A stretch of DNA of 64,000 bases from the NCBI GenBank assembly GCA_036346355.1, contig CM070577.1, positions 9,919,666 to 9,983,665 on the forward strand, read 5' to 3'. The notes beneath the pieces were generated by a model. That model was not told where the DNA came from and searched no databases. It saw nothing but the letters and a program-made list of their open reading frames with translations. Positions 12,910-23,113 of this stretch are shown piece by piece. This DNA comes from Rhipidocladum racemiflorum (Eukaryota; Streptophyta; Magnoliopsida; Poales; Poaceae). A program made the translations under genes and the position numbers. Position 1 is the stretch's first letter. Each line of letters opens with the position of its first letter.

Positions 12910-13540
12910 TGTTTGCACCAAAATTCGGCACGTATTGGAATCGATCTGAGACGGAAAGAGAGTATACGTATGGAAAGAAATCGGTAAACGAATCGGAAAA
13001 GTTATCCGTTTCTAAAAAGGAAAGGAAATCAGACCGGAGGCCGATACGGGTAAACGCATCGTATCCATATACAACTCGGATCGGCCAAGTGTGTTATAAA
13101 AAGGGGTAGACGTCAAGCGAAAAGAGGATATCAATCAATTCAACCACACACATTTACTTTTTACAAGCTTGTCTTTTACGTTGCTTTAGTTTCATAGATC
13201 TCTCTGCAAGTCGACGGAATCAACATAGTTGCGCATCGCCGATTGTTGATTTCTGCCGGTTTCACCCAGGTTTGATCTGCTTCGTTTTGTTGCGCATCGC
13301 CTTCCCGAAGCCGATTTTTACCTTGTATCCTGATCGATCGTAACCCATTGATCTAGCTATCTCCTAATCGGTTCTAGCCGACTAGCGAAAAGCCGATAGA
13401 TCCTTGTTTATCGGCTTTGATCAAATTACAAATTCTACCTTGTCAATTTCAGGTCAAATTGACTGGCACGCTCTGCAAACCCGGCGTTTGTCTTGTGTGT
13501 TCGAGGCCGAAAACCCTCCTTCACGTTTTTTGCGCGAACA
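12910..13540 (+). repeat. 5' LTR of Tat-1a
   Basis: It starts TGTTTGCACCAAAATTCGG and ends GCGCGAACA, with the TG...CA form of an LTR. A TATA box (TATAAAAA, 13095-13102) marks the promoter of the genomic RNA. The GCCGAT/ATCGGC motif recurs in its 3' half. Confidence 0.95.
13095..13102 (+). promoter_or_regulatory. TATA box in the 5' LTR
   Basis: TATAAAAA followed by GGGG. The same box is present in the 3' LTR at 26473-26480 and as TATAAAAG in the second copy at 55196-55203, so it is conserved across the family. Confidence 0.7.
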
Positions 13541-13545
13541 TATTT

Positions 13546-13563
13546 TGGCACGCCCGGTGGGAC
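13546..13563 (+). other. Primer-binding site (PBS) of Tat-1a
   Basis: TGGCACGCCCGGTGGGAC begins five bases after the LTR end. It has the TGG start needed to pair with a tRNA CCA end, and it is where reverse transcription of the element would begin. Which tRNA it pairs with I cannot establish from memory. Confidence 0.75.
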
Positions 13564-13580
13564 AACAGGGGAAATCAAAC

Positions 13581-16329
13581 ATGTCGTCAACTGACAAGCC
13601 TACGGTTACCGCCGATATCAACACTGATGCTATAATCGCGCCTCAAATGGCCGATTTAACCCCTGAACAGCGAAAAGAAATCGAGGACCGAAAGGCAGCT
13701 TTAGAAGAAATGATGCTGCGGTGCTTCCAGAAAACACGCCGTGGCGTTACTCAAAAGACTGCACTCCCAAGCCTCAATCCTATCGGAGATTCGTCATCCG
13801 AATCGGTAAGCCGATACGCACCCGCTCAAGCTGATTTATCAAGTATGATCGAGCAATCATCCATCACGCATTAATTAATCAGTCATCGGCTCTAGTGTCC
13901 ACATTGAAGCCGATGATAGAAAATAGTGTGAAAACAATTGCTCAAGAATTAGCTGTGTCTGGAAGCCTGCTAGATCCACCACAAACCATCCCTGCGTACC
14001 CAGTATATTCCATAACACCTAACACCAACACAGTAAATGTGTCGGCTCAAACACCTATGATGCCAACTCAACCTACTGTTTTGAAACCAAGCATGCAGAG
14101 AGATGGATTTACGCACTACTATGGGCACACGGATGGGGCTAAGATAAACGCATCAAATCCGTCAAACGGGCCATCCAATAGCGTCGGTCTATCGGCTTAT
14201 CAGCCGATCGAAACGGATCAGGCTCCGCAATCACGGGGAGCCACAACCGTAAAACAAGCGCCGTACAGGGTGGTGCCGTACGTCGAACCTTCCGCGCCCA
14301 TACCCGATGCGTTGGGTTTTAGCCATAATTATGACCAAGTACCAAGACCCCCTGCGGTGCGATTTGGACAAAGACCCGAGTTTGCACTCGGGGGGCAGGG
14401 CGTGAACCATGAAAATTGGCAATGTCCGGTTGCACCACAAGCCGACAATGTCAATTGGGCGGAACAAATTGCTAACGTTTTAAGAGAACAGTTCGGTTTC
14501 TGACCCGGAGGAAGAGTGATCGGCTATAGGAAGCCGTACCCCGATTACATAGATCGAATGCCATACCCACACAACTTTCGAATACCAGACTTTGCCAAAT
14601 TCTCAGGTGACGATTCCGTCACCACAATTGAGCATATCGGACGGTTTATGGCTCAGTCTTGGAGAAAATTTGCCTGATCCGATGGACTAAAAATTAGACT
14701 GTTTCCTTTATCATTGTCTGGTGCTGCATTCACTTGGTTCACTAATCTACCCCCAAATTCAGTTCACGTGTGGAACGATTTAGAAAGCCGATTCCATGAA
14801 TACTTTTTTTCGGGAACTATGGAGCTTAGGAATTCTGATCTTAGTTCAGTCCGATGTATACGGCGAATCGGTTTCCGATTATATCAGAAGATTTAGAGGC
14901 GTACGGAATAGATGCTTTAGTGTAACATTACCCGATGATCAATTGGCCGATTTAGCATTCCAATGGCTAATCCTGCCATTAAAAGAAAAGCTATCGGGCC
15001 AAGAGTTTCCAGATTTAGGCCACTTACTCCACCGCGTATCGGCGCATGAAAGCCGATATGCAGAAAGCAAAGGGTTTAAAGATAGATTTAAGCCAAACAG
15101 TAGTGAAAAGGCCAAAGTAAACATGGTAGATTACAATTCAAGCGACACCTCCGAGGACGGCGAGAAATAAACATAGCCGAGTGGACCAAGAGTTCTAAAA
15201 AGCCACTCGTATGCTCTCTGCTCAAACCAATAAAAAATAGGGCGGAGATCAAATATTCATATGACGTGTCTAAGTGCGACAAGATATTTGATTTATTACT
15301 GCAAGAAAAACTCATAAAGTTGCCGGAAGGACACGTCATACCATCGACCGAGGAAATTAAAAGGCGAAGGTATTGCAAATGGCACCATTCGTTTTCACAT
15401 AATACTAACGACTGCAATATTTTTCGACAACATATTCAATCGGCCATCACTGATGGCAGGCTAAAATTTGCGGAAGAGTCGGCTATGCAGATAGATATGA
15501 GCCCTTTTCAAGTCAACATGGTTCAATGTTCACGAAAAGGAAAGAGGTCTGCAGAAGAAGATAAGCCGACTAAAGGAATTGTATCACGAGACGAGACAGT
15601 ACAGATTACTATCGGTTCTATACAGATAGAAGCCGATAGGAATGGACAAAACTCAAGAACGGTAAAACCAAGAGGGGACCTGGAGGTCGGTAAATGGTAT
15701 CGGGCTGAGAGGGCTCCAAGAAAAGTCGATTTCAAACCAAAGCCGACCTTCTCACAGCTTCTGGGGAAGTATGAAAGGATAAGTCGGAGGTGTGACAAAC
15801 AACACCAGAGTTTTCATCGACTAAGGCAAGAGAGGGACGAACGTTGGCAGCCAGATATGTCATGTCGGCCAACTACTGAAGAAGAGAAACATCGGCAATG
15901 TCCCTTTTGGCAGTTTTGCTGGGAGAGAGGGATGGCCTTACCAACAGTTGTGTCTTGTCCTATGCAACACTCGTCTGTATATCGGCCAAACCGGTCTGTA
16001 AAAGATAGGTTGTCTAGACCGATATACAATCGTCCAGATGTAAGAAGCAGGAGGCCGATCCATGAAAGGTTGTCAACATCAGAGCAAGGCGAGTCCTCCC
16101 GAAATCAGGAACTATCGGCTAACACAAGTAGAATGGAATCTGACAGCGAGATGAGCAATTTAGCTGGAAAAATAAGAAAGCCGATAGAACCTAAACCTAG
16201 GTGGTGCCCCTCAGGTCTCAGCAAATCACAACGCAGGAGGCTTCAGCGATTAAAAACACAAGAAGAGAGGGAAGCCGAAAAGGAGAGCGAAAGGGATCGG
16301 ATGTTTAATAAGTTAAGACCTGCACCGGT
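13581..16329 (+). pseudogene. gag: Tat-lineage gag, broken
   Basis: Gag forms the virus-like particle that packages element RNA. The likely start is ATG 13581 (MSSTDKPTVTADINTD), just after the PBS. The central capsid-like retrotrans_gag region lies at about 14570-15110 (IPDFAKFSGDD, FTWFTNLPPNSVHVWNDLE). Two zinc-binding motifs typical of Tat Gag follow: YCKWHHSFSHNTNDC (about 15368-15412) and CPFWQFCWERG with a downstream Cys (about 15900-15960). A basic tail near 16210 has LSKSQRRRLQRL. The frame is interrupted at 13872 (TAA), 14501 (TGA), near 14660, near 14850 and at 15166. At 16330 a 2.4 kb solo LTR splits the gene; the continuation resumes at 18771. The same break at 13872 exists in the second copy, so it is inherited. 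Confidence 0.9.
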
Positions 16330-18765
16330 TGTGACACCACGGATTGTCCTAAACTTATAAAATGGGAATTATGAGGACTAAACATTACGAAATATGTTAT
16401 TCAAGGTTAAAAACCATATGGTTTGGGTTTTTATTTCGTTTCGGGAGGTTTTCGGGCTTTTGGGCCGCTCCGGGGACGTGTGGGCCTTGGGGAAAACTTA
16501 GTGGGCCAAGTGGTGGTTTCCTTGGCCCATGAGGGGATGAGGAGGGGGGAGAGAGCTGCTGCCTAACTCCTCCCACCCATCTTGCGCCACCACTCTTGCT
16601 TCCTCTTCCTCTCCCTCCACCTCCCACCTTCCTCCTCTCTAGATCTCCTCTCCCTCACCTCCACCCCTCCCTTGCGCCTCCTCTCCCATACCCAGCGACC
16701 TCGGTGCAACCTCCTCGCTGCCACACCGTGCACCGTGGTGCTGTCCTCATTGGTGGGAGGACTCTCGCGACGTGGAGATCCGCGGCGAGGAGGAGATCGG
16801 GAGGAGTTCGGGTGGAGATCTTACTTGAGAAATGTGATTCTTCAAGAAGGTAAAGGGGAACTCTTTGGGGTGGATCTTTTACTGCTGTAGAGGTTGAATA
16901 ACATGTTTTAGATCAAGGAGGTGCTGCCATGGGGTAGGATTGATGAAATTTAGAGTTGTATTCACGTTCTGTTCGGGCAGATTGGGGACCCGAGATAGGG
17001 CAGGCGTTTTCGCCAATTTAGAGTTGGAATCTGGCCGTACGGACTTCTAGGAAGTTGTAGATAATTTCATTATATTTCCGTGCATATAAAGAAATTGAAA
17101 TTCCGCCCAGCCGTTTAGAAGTTATGCCTGTTTTACCGAGCGCTGTCAAATCTGTGACGAGATTGAGACAGTTCGTGTTCAACGTTAGATTAAACAACAT
17201 TAGAGTCCGAATCAGTCTTTACCTATAACTAGAAAAAGTTGGGAAATTTCCTAAGCTACGAGGATGTACTCGTTTAATCAATTTGGAATTCTAGAACTCA
17301 AGTTATGATTTTTGAAGCCGCTGTCCATAACTTGGGGCAAATCTGTGATTCGGGTTTTGGTGTATATCGTGTATTGGGTGTAGTGGGTACTGTTTTGAGG
17401 AGTCAATTTGAGTGTGTGGCACGTGTTTGCAGGTGGTGTGCCTCCGGGAGTGCCCTCAACCTCTCGTCACTCCGTTGCCCGCGGTTGAAGGCAAGTGTGT
17501 TGTGTGGATTTAACGCTATATGTGATGCTAGAATTGCTTGAAAGTATTGGGATGGATAACATGTTGTTTTGCCATGAGCTACATGTTATAAATGATATAA
17601 TGTCCTCATGCCATGTTTTAATATTGACGATGATATAATGTCCTTATGCCATGATAAAGTAATATGCTTGTTGTTGATAAATGAATCACATGCCAAGTTG
17701 GTAACGTTCTGACGGTCGATTGTTAAATCACGCCTACCTGTTGAGATGCAATGTGTTGATATGCAATACTTCTACTTATGAATACGCTGCTGTCCATTTT
17801 GCATACATGGCATATTTTTCATGGCCGACCGGTGAGATAAGTCATAACTATTCCGGTAGGGGCGGTGAGAACTGTTATGACTAGTCCGGGGCTATTCTTT
17901 CGAATAAGTCCTACATCGTGATTCCTTCACTGAGGTGAATGGAAGCGAGTGATAGGCACCCTCCATCTTCGGGATGGAAGGGGGAAAAGGGTGCATGCCG
18001 ACGGGTGTGCACTCAACCATACCGGTATGAGTATTCGGAAGACATGTGCATTGCATTGCATGAATGAATTTCATAAATGAAGGTGTTTATGAGATGATGA
18101 TGAGAGTACTCATGAGATGCTCATGAGATGACTACCATGTTGTTTTAAAGGCTGCAAATTATGTTAAATGTGATGTGTTGTGATATAACCGTGGAGACTA
18201 GAATGATGGTTTGTTGTCTTGATCCTTGTTGTTCCATTACAGCACTTTGTCGAGTGATGAACTCACGCTTGTGTTTCGTTGTTTGTTTCTTTAGGTACCA
18301 TGAAATCGGGCTGGAAAGGGACTTAGCTACACTCCTCCACGTAGTATCACAATCTAAGCTAATTCATCTTCTTTTGGAGACACCTTTGCAATAAGTATTG
18401 CAATAATCATTAGTTTATGGTCTTAATGTTGGTTGTTTCCCTCATGTGAATCATGTGGGGCTATGGAGTGAATTGTTATATCTTCCTAGACTTAAATTGA
18501 TGCTTATTCTTTTGCTAGCGATGCCTTTTGATGTTTTAATTGATGATTGGTTATCATTATCGCTGCATGTGAAGGTCTTGTTTATCCTACTTATTGTTAT
18601 GATGATTATGTTGTTAAGTTTCATGCAAAAACAAAGAAGATGCTGTCAAAATTTTCAATTACTCTAAATGACTACTTGCTGTAATTTACTTTAAATTATG
18701 GTATTAAATGTGTTATGGTCTATGTTTGGTGACATTCTGGGCTTAGTAGAAGCTGGGGTGTTACA
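16330..18765 (+). repeat. Nested solo LTR inside Tat-1a gag
   Basis: The insert begins TGTGACACCACGG and ends GGGGTGTTACA, the TG...CA ends of an LTR. It is flanked by a perfect CCGGT duplication (16325-16329 and 18766-18770). Its 2,436 bp contain no retroviral protein. The internal layout resembles family L: a GC-rich block (about 16490-16900), then AT-rich sequence, then a block near 17820-18060 with words such as TATGAGTATTCGGAAGACAT. I take it as a solo LTR of a long-LTR gypsy family. The orientation is inferred from this layout and is not certain, because both ends look like LTR starts. Confidence 0.8.
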
Positions 18766-18770
18766 CCGGT

Positions 18771-19547
18771 TCTGAAAAAGGAATGGAGAAGGAAGGAACA
18801 GATCGATAGTGACTCAGATCAATCGGTCGAAACCGGTTCTCCAATGATCCGTGATGATACACCACCAATGGATATAAACATGGTATTCACCTTACCAGCC
18901 GAGTTCAAAACCGAAGAATCAGCTGAGGAAGTGTTCGCCCAATTGTGCCTCGGAGCACCAGATGCTGTATTCGAAAAGCCACAAGACATGCATCGGCATC
19001 TGAAACCATTATATCTAAAAGGGTATATTAATGGCCGACCGATATCTCGTATGTTGGTCGATGGCGGGGCGACAGTCAATCTGATGCCGTTAAGTACTTT
19101 CAGAAAATTGGGTAAAGCCGATGAAGACTTGATCAAAACCAATATGGTGCTAAATGACTTCACGGGAGACCCAAGCGAGGCTAAAGGCGTAATGGTGTCG
19201 AAGCGACGATCGGTAATAAAACTTTGCCGACTGCATTTTTTGTGATCGAAGCCAAAGGCAATTACAGCGTGCTCCTTGGGCGGGACTGGATCCATGCCAA
19301 TTGCTGTATACCATCAACTATGCACCAAAAATTGGTGCAGTGGAACGATGATACTGATGAAAGTCGTCTGGCCGATACATCGGCTCATATCGCCATGGCT
19401 AGCCACGACACCAATCGCCACACGAAGAAGCCGAATGTATATCAGGAAAAGCCTTGGATAATTGCGATTTTATCTGCGTTGAGAAGTCAGGATTTAAGCC
19501 GATCAGCGTTAAACCCAACACGTTTGATCGGACGGACGAAGTGGTAA
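18771..19547 (+). pseudogene. Gag C-terminus and aspartic protease of Tat-1a, broken
   Basis: The protease cuts the Gag-Pol precursor. After a short acidic linker the main open frame (18844-19245) carries RPISRMLVDGGATVNLMP; the catalytic Asp lies in VDGGA near 19060, the form seen in Tat elements in place of DTG/DSG. The frame shifts near 19205. The next frame (19224-19547) continues with FVIEAKGNYSVLLGRDWIHA, the C-terminal flap region of plant gypsy proteases, then a linker. A further break near 19547 separates it from RT. This lies directly downstream of the nested solo LTR. Confidence 0.85.
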
Positions 19548-19551
19548 GAAG

Positions 19552-22500
19552 ATGGAGTACAAGACACTAGCAAAGCTGCAGGAAAAGACCAGGAGCTATC
19601 GGCAAGAAGAATACGAAGAAGCTGTTGAGGATTTTGAAGAAGAGAGAAAAGGGTTAGGATTTACTTCTGCCGATTTACTCGAAGAAATCAATATTGGGGA
19701 AGGTGATGGCAAAAGACCAACTTTTGTAAGTGCTAAATTAGAACCCAGTTATAAAGCAAAGTTGGTCGAAATACTCAAAAAATATAGAGATTGCTTCGCA
19801 TGGGAGTATTACGAGATGCCAGGCTTAAGCCGACAGCTAGTTGAGCATCGGCTACCAATAAAACCTGGGTATCGACCATTCAAACAATACCTAGGCGATT
19901 TAATCCTACGTTATATGACGCTATAAAGGAAGAAGTAGGGACGATTGCTAGAGGCAAAGTTTATCCGCCCCTGCCGATCTGCTGAATGGGTCTCAAACAT
20001 CGTCCCTGTAAAGAAGAAAAATGGCAAACTTAGGGTATGTGTCGATTTTAGAGATTTGAACAAAGCTACACCAAAAGACGAGTACCCGATGCCTATAGCC
20101 GATATGCTTATCGATGCTGCATCTGGGAATAAAATCATAAGTTTTTTGGACGGGAACGCCGGATACAATCAGATATTCATGGCCGAAGCCGATATACCCA
20201 AAACGGCTTTCAGATGTCCGGGGGCTTTAGGGCTGTATGAGTGGAAAGTTATGACCTTCGGTTTAAAAAATGCCGGTGCTACTTATCAGCGTGCTATGAA
20301 CCATATTTTCCATGATATGATCGGCAATACCGTGGAGATATACATTGACGACGTAGTGGTAAAATCCAAAGAAGACTGGCAACATTTAGCCGATCTGGAA
20401 AAGATGTTCGAAAGCACAAGGTTACATGGGTTAAAAATGAACCCTCTCAAATGTGCTTTCGGAGTATCGGCTGGACAATTTCTTGGGTTTACGGTGCACG
20501 AAGGAGGAATTGAAGTAAACCAAGCCAAAGTAAAAGCCATAGCCGATACTAAACCGCCGACAAGCAAAAAGGAGTTGCAGGTGTTGATTGGGAAAATCAA
20601 CTACTTGCGACGTTTTATCTCAAACTTGTCAGGGCGTATTCGGGCCTTCACACCGCTGCTGAAAATTAAAGACAACCAAGAGTTCAAATGGGAAGCCGAT
20701 CAACAAAAAGCCTTCGACGACATAAAGGGTTATCTGATGAGTCCACCAGTATTGACTGCACCAAAACATGGTATACCTTTTAGACTATATATATCGGCTG
20801 AAGGTGATTCGATTGGGGCAGTTTTAACACAAGAAGCCGATAGGAAGGAACGAGCAATATTTTACTTGAGCCGACGTCTTTTAGATGCAGAAACCAGGTA
20901 CCCCCAAGTAGAAAAATTATGCTTATCATTGTATTTTGCCTGCACCAAATTAAGACATTATATGCTGGCTTCCAAATGCGTTATAATATGTAAAACCGAT
21001 GTGGTCAAATACATATTATCAGCGCCAATTCTGCGGGGTCGGCTTGGTAAATGGGCATATGCCTTAACAGAGTTCGAGTTAACCTATGAGTCGGCTAAAT
21101 CTGTGAAAGGACAAGCTGTGGCCGATTTTATCACAGGAAGTGAAACATTAGCAGGAACAGCTGATGTAACTCCTTGGCAGCTGTATTTTGATGGATCCGT
21201 TTGCCAGGAAGGCGAAGGCATCGGCGTGATATTGATTTCGCCTAGAAAACAGGAGTATGACTTCATGTATCGGCTAAATAGCCGATGTTCGAATAATCAA
21301 GCAGAATACGAAGCATTGCTAAAAGGTCTACAATTGCTAGATAGCATCGGGGTGAAAGACGTCGAAGCTTTTGGAGACTCGATGTTAATTGTACAGCAAG
21401 TCAAAGGAGGATACCGATGCAACGACGGTGCGCTAACTCAGTACTTAAATCAATGCCTCCAGATCATCGAGATGCTCACTACATTTTCTATAAAACATAT
21501 CCCCAGAGAAGCTAATGATAAAGCAAACCGATTAGCACAATGTGCGTCAGGGTACAAGACTGAAAGTCGACAGGGACCAATCGGGCTAAACATTTGGCCG
21601 ATTTTATGTGTTCACCCTGTCGACTGGAGAACAGAGATAAGGGATTATTTGTCAGATCCAACCAAGCCGACCGAGCAGAAGGTCAGGCGCAAAGCACTCA
21701 AGTATGTTCTACTAGAAGATGTATTATACTTTCGGACTATGGAAGGTTTGTTGTTAAGATGCCTGGGAACCGAGGAAGCTAAAGTAGCAATGGGTGAAGT
21801 CCATGAAGGCATCTGTGGATCACATCAATCAGCCCATAAGATGAAGTGGGTACTAAGACGAACAGGATATTTTTGGCCGACAATGTTGGAAGACTGCTTC
21901 AAATATTATAAAGGATGCCAAACGTGCCAAAAGTTTGGTAACATACGATCGACACCGACATCGGCTTTGCATCCGATCATCAAGCCATGGCCATTTAGAG
22001 GATGGGGTATAGACATAATCGGCCAAATATTTCCGTCATCCAAAGAAAGGGCATAAATTCATCCTTGCGACCACAGATTATTTCTCAAAATGGGTTGAGG
22101 TCAGTACCACTTAAGAAGGTTACTAGCAAAGAACTGATCGACTTTGTAAATGAACACATAATCCATCGGTTTGGAATTCCACAGACAATTACTCTTGATC
22201 AAGGGGTGTGTTCATGTCCAACGAGTTCAAAGGTTTTGCGGAAAGTCTTGGGATAAAATTACTCAACTCTTCCCCTTACTACGCTCAGGCCAATGGACAA
22301 GCCGAGTCGTCAAACAAGACATTGATAAAGCTGATAAAAAGAAAAATTGAGGAAGAGCCGAGGAAATGGCATTCAACGCTATCGGAGGCTTTATGGGCTT
22401 ATCGGCTATCTCATCACGGATCAACTAAATTATCACCTTTTCAGTTGGTATACGGACAAGAAGCCGTTTTGCCCGTGGAAATCAACATCGGCTCAGTAAG

Positions 22501-22882
22501 GCTAAATGAGCAAGATAGGGTACCAGCCGATGAATACAAACAGGCAATGCTCGACAATCTGGATGATTTGGCTGAACTAAGGCTGATCACGCTAGATCGG
22601 CTTAAAAGGAATAAAGAGAGGGTTGCCAGGTCGTATAATAAAAAAGTGATTTTAAAATCATTCAATCAAGCCGATTTGGTATGGAAAACCGTGTTGCCGA
22701 TTGGGTCTAAGGATAATCGATTCGGCAAATGGTCTCCAACATGGGAAGGGCCTTATAAGATCAATCGGCCGATTGACGGGAATTCGTATATACTGGAGTC
22801 CTTAGGCGGGTTCGTCCTACCTAAAGCGATCAATGGAAAATATTTAAAAGCTTATCACCCAAGCATATGGGTTGGGTCCTAA
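19552..22882 (+). pseudogene. pol: Tat-1a pol: RT, RNase H, integrase (frame-broken)
   Basis: These enzymes copy element RNA to DNA and insert it. The RT lead-in is 19552-19926 (RDCFAWEYYEMPGLS, HRLPIKPGYRPFKQ), ended by an indel near 19900. The longest intact frame, 19945-22056 (703 residues), holds RT with VCVDFRDLNKATPKDEYPMP and the catalytic YIDD (residues 133-136). An RT-linked RNase H comes next, then a second RNase H-like domain (WQLYFDGS, QAEYEALLKGL, FGDSMLIVQQV). The integrase zinc finger follows (HEGICGSH, CQTCQKFG), and the first catalytic Asp lies in GIDIIG. A frame break follows KERA at 22056. The rest of integrase resumes in other frames: TLDQG with the second Asp near 22195, then 22208-22882 with GQAESSNK (catalytic Glu), WAYRLSHHGSTKLSPF and the basic C-terminal WEGPYKI domain. 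No intact polyprotein is possible. Confidence 0.93.
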
Positions 22883-23113
22883 CTACAGGAAGAGAAACAG
22901 GATCAATTACAGAAGCACATGCACATAAAATCGGTCATACAGCCGACCGAGTCAGTTAAGCAAACATCCACGGATTAACAGTTTATAAAGATCGGTTACA
23001 TAACCGATCAAGCAAGTTTTCTAAAAATGTCATCTCAAGGCGAAGATAGTTTACAAAAATCGGCTATACAGCCAGTGCTACAAATCAGTTCATTAGAAGA
23101 CGATGTTTTCAAA
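22883..23113. other. Spacer between pol and the antisense gene
   Basis: Short non-coding stretch between two convergent genes: integrase ends at 22882 on the plus strand and the antisense gene ends at 23114 on the minus strand. It contains ATCGGTCATACAGCCGA-type words that recur in the second copy at 62540-62600. It would hold both 3' UTRs. Confidence 0.5.

Noticed and set aside
13546..13563. Naming the tRNA that primes Tat-1
   Set aside because: The PBS form is clear, but I cannot match it to a specific tRNA 3' end without a search.
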